A stretch of DNA of 64,000 nucleotides from an uncultured Kocuria sp. GTDB taxonomy: Bacteria; Actinomycetota; Actinomycetes; Actinomycetales; Micrococcaceae. The notes under the pieces were generated by a model. That model was not told where the DNA came from. It made no database searches and saw nothing but the letters and a program-made list of their open reading frames with translations. Positions within the stretch are counted from its first letter, which is position 1. Every line of letters begins with the position of its first letter. Where the stretch lies: NCBI RefSeq assembly GCF_947500125.1, contig NZ_CANMRA010000001.1:62001-126000 (forward strand), read 5' to 3'. Of this stretch, positions 54,242-64,000 are shown piece after piece. The translations under genes were made by a program, and so were the position numbers.

Positions 54242-55384
54242 ATGACCACTGCCCCCTCCGCCCCCGCCCCCGGTGACCACGGCGCTCGCGGCGCGCTCGG
54301 TGAGCTGACCGGGTTCCGCGTCGGCGTGACGGCCCACCGCCGCGCCACGGACTTCATCGCCGCCCTGGAGCGCCGCGGCGCGCAGGTGGTGCACGCGCCC
54401 GCCCTGATGATCTCCCCCGTGGCCGAGGACACCCGGGTGGTCGAGGACACCCGCGCGCTGCTCGCCCACCGGCCGGAGATCGTCGTGGTGACCACGGCCT
54501 ACGGGCTGCGCCGGTGGTTCGAGGCCGCCGACGCCGCGGGCCTCGGCGAGGACCTGCGGGACGCGTTCCGGGCCGCGCGGGTCCTCACCCGCGGGGCGAA
54601 GGCCCGGGGCCAGGTGCTCTCCCTCGAGCTCGAGGACGCGGAGGCCTCCGAGGACGAGCGGACCTCCTCGGTGGTCGACCGGCTCCTCGCCAACGGCGTG
54701 GCCGGCGCCCGCGTGGCCGTCCAGCTGCACGGGATGGCCGACGAGCTCCAGCTGGAGCGGCTCGTGGCCGCGGGGGCGCGCGTGGACACCGTGGCCCCCT
54801 ACCGGTGGCTCTCCGCCGACGACGGCGAGCGCCTGCCCGCCCTGATCCGCGACGTCTGCGAGCGCCGCCTGGACGTGCTGACCTTCACCGCCGCCCCCGC
54901 CGTGGACTCCCTGTTCAGCACCGCCCAGGAGCTGGGCCGCTACGAGGACCTCGTGGACGCCCTGCGCGCGGACGTCACGGCCGCCGCAGTGGGACCCGTG
55001 TGCGCCGGGCCGCTGCGCGAGGCCGGGGTGGAGCCGCTCGTGCCGGAGCGCTTCCGGCTGGGGGCCCTGGTCCGGGCCGTGTGCACCCACGCGATCGAGC
55101 AGCGCACCCTCGTGGTGCCCACCCGGCACGGGACGCTGCGGCTGATGAGCACCGGCGCTGCGCTCGAGGACGTGTTCGTCCCGCTCTCCGACGCCCAGGT
55201 CGCGGTGCTGCGGGCGCTCGCGGCGCACCCCGGGTCGGTGGTCTCCCGGGGGCTGCTGCTGTCCGCGGTGCCGGGTCTGGAGACAGAGCACGCCCTGGAG
55301 ATGGTGATCTCGCGGCTGCGCCGGATCCTGCCCGCTCCCCTGGTGGTGACCGTGATCAAACGCGGCTACCGGCTGGACGTCTGA
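54242..55384 (+). CDS. nnaR: HemD-like/winged-helix regulator of nitrate-nitrite assimilation (NnaR-like)
   Basis: 380 residues. The N-terminal two-thirds (about 20-270) is a uroporphyrinogen-III synthase fold (GFRVGVTAHRRATDFIAALERRG and VVVTTAYGLRRWFEAA mark its start). The C-terminal part (about 285-380) is an OmpR-type winged helix ending in RLRRILPAPLVVTVIKRGYRLDV. HemD-wHTH fusions called NnaR in Streptomyces and Mycobacterium act with GlnR on nirBD and nitrate uptake genes, and this one lies amid nirB, nasA and narK. The fold may sense rather than make tetrapyrrole. The ATG is six bases after TACGCT, so it is probably leaderless. Its 3' end overlaps the convergent DUF418 gene by 19 bases. 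Confidence 0.85.
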   Translation: MTTAPSAPAPGDHGARGALGELTGFRVGVTAHRRATDFIAALERRGAQVVHAPALMISPVAEDTRVVEDTRALLAHRPEIVVVTTAYGLRRWFEAADAAGLGEDLRDAFRAARVLTRGAKARGQVLSLELEDAEASEDERTSSVVDRLLANGVAGARVAVQLHGMADELQLERLVAAGARVDTVAPYRWLSADDGERLPALIRDVCERRLDVLTFTAAPAVDSLFSTAQELGRYEDLVDALRADVTAAAVGPVCAGPLREAGVEPLVPERFRLGALVRAVCTHAIEQRTLVVPTRHGTLRLMSTGAALEDVFVPLSDAQVAVLRALAAHPGSVVSRGLLLSAVPGLETEHALEMVISRLRRILPAPLVVTVIKRGYRLDV

Positions 55385-56589
55385 GCCACGGCCCGGCGGA
55401 CCGGGCGGACCACCGCGTTCATCGCCTGCTCCACCGGGCCCGCGCCGAAGGCCCGCTGCCAGGCTAGGGCGAACAGCACGGAGAGCACCAGGCTCGCGAT
55501 CAGCCACAGCGCGGGGGCGGTGTAGAACAGCTCGAAGGACAGGAAGACGAGGTGCGCCGTGTACAGGGTCAGCGTCATCGCGCCGAGGGCCGCCAGGGGC
55601 TGCAGCCACGCGCCGTGCCGGCGGGCGAGGAGCAGGCACGTCCCGACGACGGCGAGGCTCACCCCGAGGCTCCACGCCACGGAGAACGGCGTGTTGACGT
55701 CCGGTGTGGTGAGCACGAGCCACCACGGCGAGGTGGTCGGCAGCGTCCCCGTGGGGCCGTACACCAGCAGGCTCTCGAGCTGCGCCGCGGTGAGGTCCGG
55801 GTCGCTGAATAGCAGCCGCGTGTAGACGTCCCCCGCGTAGAGCAGCTGCCGCGAGACGAGCTTCGCGGTCACCGCGAGCGCCGCGCCCACCACGAGCAGC
55901 CGGACCTGGACGTCGCGGCGGCGGAGGTTGAGCCGGCCGATGGCCATGCCCGTCAGCACGTAGGCCAGGTACGGCAGGGCCGGGTAGGTCCCCGTCAGCA
56001 GCAGCTGCCCCAGCACCGCGAGCGGTTCGGCGGCCAGGGTGGCGAAGGTCGGGTTGTACAGGGAGAACCCGGGCAGCGAGTCGCCCAGGAGGTGCAGCAG
56101 CAGCGGACCGGCCACGAGGAAGACCGCCGCGCCGGCGAACAGGGCCCGGGACCCGAGCCCCAGGAACGGCAGGGCGAGCAGGAAGTACGCGGCGAAGTAG
56201 ATCAGGATGTTGTACGCCGGGGGCTCCGGCGGCATGAGCAGGCCGATCAGCAGCCCGAGGAGCAGGAGCAGCAGCGCGCGCACCACGATGCCCACCCGGG
56301 CGGCGGTCATCTCGCGGCCCCGGAAGGGCCGGCGGCCGCCGGAGGTGAACGCCAGCCCCGTGCCGGCCAGCAGGGCGAACAGGGCCGGGGAGTCGCCGGG
56401 GAACAGGATCCACGTCACGGTGGGCTTCCCCGTGGCGGCGTAGGACATGGGCAGGATGTGCACGCACATGATCGCGACGAGCGCCAGCCCGCGGGCGGCG
56501 TCGACGCCCACCGAGCGCCGGGTTCCACGCCGGGCGGCGCGGCCGGTGCCGCCCGCCGCGGGCGGGTTCTCGGTGGTGCGCTCCCTCAT
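55366..56589 (-). CDS. DUF418 membrane protein, paralogue 2
   Basis: 407 residues, about ten membrane segments. Hallmarks GVDAARGLALVAIMCVHILP (about 27-46) and LTLYTAHLVFLSFELFY. It is the most divergent of the three DUF418 proteins here (MPPEPPAYNILIYFAAYFL instead of PVSNILIYYGLLFL). The chosen ATG has a weak AGGAC upstream; a frame 165 bases longer lacks a ribosome site and is Gly/Pro-rich. It begins 190 bases after the nasB-like gene in the same direction and ends inside the 3' end of the nnaR-like gene on the other strand. Function unproven, possibly an acyltransferase. Confidence 0.85.
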   Translation of the reverse strand: MRERTTENPPAAGGTGRAARRGTRRSVGVDAARGLALVAIMCVHILPMSYAATGKPTVTWILFPGDSPALFALLAGTGLAFTSGGRRPFRGREMTAARVGIVVRALLLLLLGLLIGLLMPPEPPAYNILIYFAAYFLLALPFLGLGSRALFAGAAVFLVAGPLLLHLLGDSLPGFSLYNPTFATLAAEPLAVLGQLLLTGTYPALPYLAYVLTGMAIGRLNLRRRDVQVRLLVVGAALAVTAKLVSRQLLYAGDVYTRLLFSDPDLTAAQLESLLVYGPTGTLPTTSPWWLVLTTPDVNTPFSVAWSLGVSLAVVGTCLLLARRHGAWLQPLAALGAMTLTLYTAHLVFLSFELFYTAPALWLIASLVLSVLFALAWQRAFGAGPVEQAMNAVVRPVRRAVAQTSSR

Positions 56590-56779
56590 GGGTGGTCGTC
56601 CTGTTCGTCGGGTCCGGTCCTCGGGGTCGGGGCCCGGAGACGGGCCACGGGCGCGACCATCTTCGCACCCCGGGGCACCCGGGCCAACCGGGACGGGCCC
56701 GCCACGGTGTCCACCCTTGTGCGAAAGCACACCGACGGCGGATCGACGGCGCACCGGTCCCCGGCACCGCCGGGCCCCG

Positions 56780-58374
56780 TCACACCGCGGCCGCGTGCTC
56801 CTCGACGAGCCGGCGCACGGCGTCCTTGCAGCCCCCGCACCCGGTCGAGGCGCGGGTGGCGCAGCTGACCTCCTCGACCGTGGCGGCGCCCCGGCCCACG
56901 GCGTCGGTGATCCCGCCCATGGTGACGCCCGCGCAGTGGCAGACCGTCGACTCCGGGGTCATCGGGCTCTCCTCGCCCCCGGCGTCCGGGCCGTCGAGGC
57001 GCAGCAGGACGCTCGGGTCCTCGGGCACCGTCTCGCCCCGGTCGTGGAGCAGCCCGATGCCGGCCGCGGCGCGGGGCAGACCGAGCACGATGTAGCCCTC
57101 CAGCGTGCGGTCCGGGCCGAGCACGAGCTTCGCGTAGGTCCCCGCCCCGCCGTCCGCCCACTGCACCACGGACCCGCCGTCCGCACGGATCTCCCACGGC
57201 AGCCCGCCGACCGCCCCGGCGCAGGCGAGCTCCACCTGGTGCGCCTTGAGCCGCACCGCGCCGGCGGGCCCGCCGGTCAGCGGCGCGAGCACCGCCGTGC
57301 CGCCCTCGGCCACGGCCTCGAGCTCGGCGCGGAACCGGGCGGCCAGCCACTCCGCCTGCCGCCACCCGGGGCCCACGAGTCCGGACGGGCCCATGCCCTC
57401 CCGGCCCGGGCAGACCTGGCAGGACGGGTCCTGGCACAGCACCTCGGCGCAGTCGCCGATCGCGAACACCCGCTGCTCCACGTCGGCCTCGAGCTCGTGG
57501 TCGACCACCACACCGCGGGCGGTGCGCAGGCCGGCGCCCTCGGCGAGCTCCGTGCGGGCCGTGACCCCGATCGAGAGCAGCAGCAGCTCGCCGGGGACCT
57601 CGCGGCCGTCCTCCAGGAGCAGGCCGCGGAAGCGCCGGTCCTCGTCCAGGAGCACCTCGCGCGCGGGGGTCCCGGAGACCACCCCCACGCCGGCGTCCGC
57701 GAGCGCCCGGCCCAGCAGCGCGCCACCGGCCGCGTCGAGGGAGCGGGTCATCACCCACGGGGCGTGGTGGACCACGGTCACCGGGCAACCGACCTCACCG
57801 GCGGCGAGCGCGGCCTCGAGCCCGAGCACGCCGCCGCCCAGGACCACCACCCGGCCCCGGCGTTCGACGACCTCGCGCACGGCCCGGGCGTCGCGCAGGT
57901 CCCGCAGGGCCGTGACCCCGGCCGGCAGGTGCTCGTAGGCGTTGGGGTCGGGGTTGATGCCGCGCAGCACGGGCAGGTTGGGGCGGGCGCCGGTGGCCAG
58001 GACCAGGCGGTCGTAGCCGAGCTCACGGGTCTCCCCCGTCGGTCCGTCCGTGAGGCGCAGGATCCGGCGGGAGCGGTCGATCCGGGTCACCTGGGTGCCG
58101 AGCAGGACGTCGATCCCGGACCGCGCGAGCGACTCGGGGTCGGCCAGCCCCATCGTGGCGCGCTCGGCCCGGCCCATCGCGTGCTCGCCCACGAGGACCC
58201 GGTTGTAGGCGGGGTCGGGCTCCCCGCCGACCACGGTCAGCCGGATCGTGCCCGCGGCGGCGAGGTCGGCGACGTCGTCGACGAAGCGCGCGGCCACGGG
58301 GCCGAAGCCGATCACGACCACGTGCTCGCCGGGCCGCATGGGGGCTCCCGCCGGGCGGGAGGGGCGGTGCGTGC

Positions 58375-58378
<4 letters not shown>
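56780..58378 (-). CDS. Assimilatory nitrate reductase electron-transfer subunit (NasB/NirB-N-like flavoprotein with BFD domain)
   Basis: 532 residues. An NAD(P)H:acceptor oxidoreductase that should pass electrons to NasA. FAD loop VVVIGFGPVAARFVDDV (about 20-36, with FGPV replacing the usual GGxxG), NAD loop VVVLGGGVLGLEAALAAG (about 174-191) and RVFAIGDCAEVLCQDPSC near residue 300. The C-terminal BFD-type [2Fe-2S] domain has CHCAG (about 476) and CATRASTGCGGC (about 506-517). It resembles the first half of NirB. The ATG overlaps the nasA stop (ATGA), so the two subunits are coupled. Confidence 0.88.
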
Positions 58379-60528
<2,150 letters not shown>

Positions 60529-60569
60529 GCGGGCGGTTCCTTCCGGGGGTGGGACGCGGGGGCGGTGGC

Positions 60570-61976
60570 TCAGATGTGGCTGTCGCCCATCTCGGTGCCC
60601 CGGCGCAGGTAGCAGAACCAGGTCACGGCCAGGGCTACGAGGTAGAAGCCCACGAAGCCGTAGAACGCCGCGCTGTAGGCGCCCGTGGTGGTGTTCGAGA
60701 GGTTCAGCGCCTGCGGGATCATGAACCCGCCGTACGCACCGACCGCCCCGATGAGGCCCAGGGCCGCCGAGGCCTTCCGCTCGGTGGAGACCGCCACGTG
60801 CTGCTGCTGCCGCAGCCCCAGCACCCGGTAGATCGAGGGGATCATCCGGTACGTGGAGCCGTTGCCCATGCCCGCCGCGGTGAACAGCAGCAGGAAGAGA
60901 CCCAGGAACAGCCAGAAGCTGGCCAGGGGCAGGGTGAGCACCACGGCCAGGGCGAGCAGCGCCATGACCGCGAACACGGCCACCGTCACCGGCGCGCCGC
61001 CGAAGCGGTCCGCGAGCCTGCCGCCGTAGGGCCGGGAGACCGAGCCGACCAGCGGGCCGAGGAACGCCAGGGACAGGGCCGCGGCGCCCACGCTGAAGGA
61101 CGAGAACTCGGGGAAGGTGTCCGCGATGAGCTTCGGGAACACACTGGAGAAGCCGATGAAGGAGCCGAAGGTGCCCACGTAGAGGAAGGACATGATCCAG
61201 AAGTGCGGCTCCTTGACCGTGGCCAGGGAACCGGCCACGTCCCCCTTGGCGTGGGAGAGGTTGTGCATGTACTTCCGGGCGCCCCACGCGGCGAAGAGGA
61301 TGAACGGCACCCAGATCCACCCGGCGACGGAGAGCCCGGTGGCGCCGAGGGCCACGAGCGAGACGGCGATCGGGACGACCAGCTGGGCCACGGCGGTGCC
61401 GAGGTTGCCGCCGGCGGCGTTCAGCCCGAGCGCCCAGCCCTTCTCCCGCACGGGGTAGAAGAAGGTGATGTTGGCCATCGAGGAGGCGAAGTTGCCGCCG
61501 CCGAAGCCGGCGGCGGCCGCCAGCAGGAGCATGACCCCGAACGGGGTACCCGGGTTGCCGACCGCCAGGGCCAGGCCCACGGTGGGGACCAGCAGCAGCA
61601 GGGCCGAGACGATGGTCCAGTTGCGGCCGCCGAACCGTCCCACCATGAAGGTGTAGGGGATGCGCAGCGTGGCGCCCACCAGCGACGGGATGGAGATCAG
61701 CCAGAACATCTGGGAGTCGCTGAAGGCGAAGCCCGCGCCGGGCAGGAAGACCACGGTGATGGCCCACAGCTGCCAGACGGCGAAGCCGAGGAACTCCGCG
61801 ACGATGGACCAGTGGAGGTTCGTGCGGGCGATGGGCCGGCCGGTGGACTCCCAGAAGGCGGGGTCCTCGGGGCGGTAGCCGTCCAGCCAGCGGCCGGGCC
61901 GCTCGCGCAGGGCGAGCGGCGGCGCGGGCGTGGCCGCCGCCGTGGTGGCCGGGTCGGGGTGCAGTTCTGAGCTCAC
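60570..61976 (-). CDS. narK: Nitrate/nitrite transporter, NarK family
   Basis: 468 residues, 12 membrane segments. MFS nitrate carrier with the nitrate signature GGGNFASSMANITFFYP (about 157-173) and the second motif region SVSRPYGGRLADRFGG (about 311-326). It should bring nitrate in for NasA and perhaps nitrite for NirBD. About 55 cytoplasmic residues precede the first membrane segment. GTG start with AGGAGG seven bases upstream. First gene of the narK-nasA-nasB run; its upstream region carries a TAGCGT -10 and GlnR-like pentamers. Confidence 0.95.
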   Translation of the reverse strand: MSSELHPDPATTAAATPAPPLALRERPGRWLDGYRPEDPAFWESTGRPIARTNLHWSIVAEFLGFAVWQLWAITVVFLPGAGFAFSDSQMFWLISIPSLVGATLRIPYTFMVGRFGGRNWTIVSALLLLVPTVGLALAVGNPGTPFGVMLLLAAAAGFGGGNFASSMANITFFYPVREKGWALGLNAAGGNLGTAVAQLVVPIAVSLVALGATGLSVAGWIWVPFILFAAWGARKYMHNLSHAKGDVAGSLATVKEPHFWIMSFLYVGTFGSFIGFSSVFPKLIADTFPEFSSFSVGAAALSLAFLGPLVGSVSRPYGGRLADRFGGAPVTVAVFAVMALLALAVVLTLPLASFWLFLGLFLLLFTAAGMGNGSTYRMIPSIYRVLGLRQQQHVAVSTERKASAALGLIGAVGAYGGFMIPQALNLSNTTTGAYSAAFYGFVGFYLVALAVTWFCYLRRGTEMGDSHI

Positions 61977-62033
61977 GGGTGACCTCCTGGGCGAGCGGGG
62001 CGGAGCACGGCGACGGCGGCGTGCGGTGCTCCC

Positions 62034-62076
62034 ACGCTACGAACCCCGTGTTTCCGGCCCCGACGGGAGGGGTAAC
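62034..62076 (-). promoter_or_regulatory. Putative narK promoter and weak GlnR-like site
   Basis: On the minus strand: GTTAC (62072-62076) and GAAAC (62050-62054) pentamers 22 bp apart, then -10 TAGCGT (62034-62039), about 60 bases before the GTG. The pentamers match GlnR half-site consensus, but the 22-bp step is between unlike halves, so the fit is weak. The remaining gap to 62277 contains the hairpin at 62176 and nothing else clear. Confidence 0.35.
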
Positions 62077-62175
62077 GCCCCGGTGCACGTTCACTCACAG
62101 CGCCGGGCCGCCCGTGTGAGGCCCCCGTGCGCCCCGGCCACGCCGAACCCCCAGCCACCAGCGCCCCCATGCAGC

Positions 62176-62241
62176 GAGTCCCCAGCCCGGTCGCATTTCC
62201 CCACGTGGATGCGTGGGGAAATGCGACCGGGCTGGGGACTC
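62176..62241. terminator. 30-bp perfect hairpin
   Basis: Arms 62176-62205 and 62212-62241 pair without mismatch around the loop TGGATG. It lies 36 bases after the stop of the third DUF418 gene and is the longest perfect stem I found in this window. Confidence 0.92.
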
Positions 62242-62277
62242 AGCGGTCGGGCCGGAGCGGCGGGGCCGCGCGGTGGG

Positions 62278-63498
62278 TCAGCGGGCGGCGACGCTCCTCG
62301 AGATGCGCTTCGAGGTGCGGGCCACCAGCTTCTCGAGCGGGCCCTGCCCCACCGCGCGCTGCCAGGCCACGGCCAGCAGCCCGAAGACGGCCACCTGCAT
62401 CCAGAACCAGAACCCCGGGTGCAGCTCGTAGACCATCGTGGCCAGGAACAGCAGGTGCAGGGTGTAGAGCGTGAACGTCATGGACCCGGCGGCCGCCAGC
62501 GGCGTGAGCGCCTTGCCGATCAGCCGGGCCAGGAGCAGGAACGCCCCCAGCGCGAACGCTGCCATGCCCAGGCTCAGCAGCAGCGCCACGGGCGTGTTGC
62601 TGTGCGGGGCGGGCACCATGAGCCACCACAGCGTGGTGGTCGGCAGGGACGGGTCCGGGCCGAAGACGAGGATCTCGTCGATCTGCTCCTCGGACAGCCA
62701 CGGGGTGGCCTCCCAGATCCGGTCGTAGACCCCGAGGACCAGCAGCGCCACCATGGACACCGTCCAGGAGAGCAGGGCCAGCGCCGCGCCGGCGCCCACG
62801 AGCCACAGCTGCACCCGCCGGCTCGTGAGGTTCATCCGGCCCAGGGCGATCCCCGCGCACAGGTAGGCCATGTACGGCAGGGCCGGGTAGGTGCCGGTCA
62901 GCAGCAGCTGGGACAGGACGGTGACCGGCTCCGTGACCAGGTTCCACAGCGTGGGGTTGCCGTACACGTGGGCGGGCAGGACGTCCACGGCCCACTGCAT
63001 CAGGAACGGAGCGACGAGGGTGAACGCCGCCGCGCTGATCAGCAGGTGCCGGATGCGCAGACCCAGGAACGGGATGGCGAGCAGGAAGAACATCCCGTAG
63101 TAGATGAGGATGTTGTCCACCGGCGGGGCCACGAAGCCCACGAGGAACCCGACGAGGGCGATCACCGCGGCGCGGCCCACCAGCCCCGCCCGGTCCCCGG
63201 CGAGGCGCCGGCCCGTGTGCGGAGTGCGGCCGCCGGAGAGGAACGCGAGGCTCACCCCGGCGAGGGTCGCGAAGAGCGCGGCCGAGTGCCCGGCGAAGAG
63301 GGACCAGCTCAGGGAGGCCCGCTCGTTCTCCGCGTCCCAGTAGGGCAGGGTGTGCACGGCGACCATCCCGAGCAGGGCGAAGCCCCGGGCGGCGTCCACA
63401 CCGACCAGCCGCCGCCGGGTGCGCTTCCCGGAGGCGCCGGGAACGTTGAGCACCGCGGTGCCCCCGCCACGCGTGGCGGCCGCGTGCTCAGCGCTCAC
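62278..63498 (-). CDS. DUF418 membrane protein, paralogue 3
   Basis: 406 residues, about ten membrane segments, hallmarks GVDAARGFALLGMVAVHTLP (about 33-52) and FTLYTLHLLFLATMVYE. Very close in layout to paralogue 1. The GTG at 63498 has GGAGG eight bases upstream and lies within the last codons of the upstream Pls/PosA-like gene (overlap of 11 bases), so translation is coupled; a GTG at 63507 sits on the ribosome site and is less likely. The coupling hints that this DUF418 protein works with the product of that synthetase-like protein. Confidence 0.88.
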   Translation of the reverse strand: MSAEHAAATRGGGTAVLNVPGASGKRTRRRLVGVDAARGFALLGMVAVHTLPYWDAENERASLSWSLFAGHSAALFATLAGVSLAFLSGGRTPHTGRRLAGDRAGLVGRAAVIALVGFLVGFVAPPVDNILIYYGMFFLLAIPFLGLRIRHLLISAAAFTLVAPFLMQWAVDVLPAHVYGNPTLWNLVTEPVTVLSQLLLTGTYPALPYMAYLCAGIALGRMNLTSRRVQLWLVGAGAALALLSWTVSMVALLVLGVYDRIWEATPWLSEEQIDEILVFGPDPSLPTTTLWWLMVPAPHSNTPVALLLSLGMAAFALGAFLLLARLIGKALTPLAAAGSMTFTLYTLHLLFLATMVYELHPGFWFWMQVAVFGLLAVAWQRAVGQGPLEKLVARTSKRISRSVAAR

Positions 63499-64000
63499 GG
63501 GTCGCACCTCCGGCGGGCACGGCCCCGACGACGTCGGCGTGCAGCGGGCGGATCGGGTTGCCGCCCCAGGTGCTGCCGGCGGGAACCGTCTCCTGGGCCA
63601 TGACCAGAGAGCCGGGGCCCACGGTGGCGCCGGCCTCCACGGTGCTGCCGGGCAGCACGAAGCTGTTGGGCCCCAGGGTGGAGCCCGCCTCCATCGACAC
63701 GGGCTGCAGCCGCATGATGCGGTCGTGGAACAGGTGGGTCTGGAGCACGGTCCCGCGGTTGACGGACACGCCCCGGCCCAGGTGGACGAGGTCGAACTCG
63801 GGCAGCCACCAGGTCTCGCACCACACGCCGCGCTCGATCTTCGCGCCCATGAGCCGGGCCCAGGCGTTGAACACCGGGGAGCCGACGGCCAGCCGGATCA
63901 GGCCGGGCACGGCCAGGGACTCCGCGAAGGTGTCGGCGAGCTCGTTGCGCCACACGAAGGAGCTGAACAGCGGGCGCTCGCCCTCGCGGAAGCGGCCCAT
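63488..64000 (-). CDS. C-terminal part of a Pls/PosA-like (poly-lysine-synthetase-type) protein, cut by window edge
   Basis: The last 170 residues of a longer protein that enters from the right. SSFVWRNELADTFAESLAVPGL near the edge, then RLMGAKIERGVWCETWWLPEFDLVHLG (located by ends at about 49 and 75) and LQTHLFHDRIM, followed by hexapeptide-repeat turns (GSTLGPNSFVLPGSTVEAGA, about 106-125). This is the acyltransferase-like terminal module of Pls/PosA non-ribosomal peptide synthetase-like membrane proteins, which in epsilon-poly-L-lysine synthetase drives chain building. An isolated left-handed beta-helix acyltransferase is the alternative. The frame is open at the edge, so the ATG at 64000 is probably internal. 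Overlaps the DUF418 gene by 11 bases. Confidence 0.8.
   Translation of the reverse strand: MGRFREGERPLFSSFVWRNELADTFAESLAVPGLIRLAVGSPVFNAWARLMGAKIERGVWCETWWLPEFDLVHLGRGVSVNRGTVLQTHLFHDRIMRLQPVSMEAGSTLGPNSFVLPGSTVEAGATVGPGSLVMAQETVPAGSTWGGNPIRPLHADVVGAVPAGGATRER

Noticed and set aside
55366-56754. Longer start for DUF418 paralogue 2.
   Set aside because: The additional 55 residues are Gly/Pro/Arg-rich with no ribosome site, and the family begins near the ATG at 56589.

Overview
The window is a very GC-rich, gene-dense stretch of an actinobacterial chromosome. I place it in the Micrococcaceae, most likely near Kocuria. The main support is a Micrococcus-type Rpf–LysM protein, actinobacterial three-part acyl-CoA carboxylase genes (alpha, beta, epsilon), frequent GTG starts, and many genes whose -10 hexamer lies only 5-8 bases before the start codon (leaderless mRNAs). 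No rRNA, tRNA, CRISPR array, insertion sequence or phage gene was seen.

Left part (1-22.5 kb): the start of a truncated FAD oxidoreductase; gatCAB; a small unknown protein; rpf behind a long leader; ligA with an inositol-phosphatase-like gene; a fatty-acid cluster (MaoC hydratase, two-domain FabG, thiolase, TetR regulator, acyl-CoA-oxidase-like enzyme) laid out like M. tuberculosis Rv0241c-Rv0244c; an ArsR/SRPBCC pair; a secreted SGNH-like protein; and a tightly coupled operon birA - PH-domain membrane protein - adenylate cyclase - PP2C phosphatase.

Middle part (22.6-44 kb): a YciI-like gene, accD-accE, then about 9 kb of transport and catabolic genes (MFS carrier, DUF885 hydrolase, dicarboxylate symporter, GAF regulator, acetaldehyde dehydrogenase exaC, alcohol dehydrogenase adhP), then maf and the biotin carboxylase accA. 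A type II thioesterase and an Sfp-type phosphopantetheinyl transferase follow accA closely. The order birA/accD/accE/maf/accA is conserved in actinobacteria, so the 9 kb block looks inserted. Near-identical palindromes precede accD and accA and suggest one shared fatty-acid-synthesis regulator. An MHS-type transporter, a cysteine-free LpdA-like quinone reductase, a purine nucleoside phosphorylase and a phosphohexomutase follow.

Right part (44-64 kb): nitrogen assimilation dominates. nirD and nirB are divergent around a GlnR-like control region. NnaR-type HemD/winged-helix regulator, nasB-like reductase, nasA nitrate reductase and narK transporter lie 5-14 kb further on. Together they would import nitrate and reduce it through nitrite to ammonium under GlnR/NnaR control. 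Between them lie DUF2252, DUF2238-like, alpha/beta hydrolase and lipoprotein genes. Three DUF418 membrane-protein paralogues are scattered here. The third is translationally coupled to the C-terminal end of a Pls/PosA-like (poly-lysine-synthetase-type) protein that runs off the right edge.

Long, often perfect hairpins close many transcription units. Function calls come from reading translations and recalling families; no search was run.
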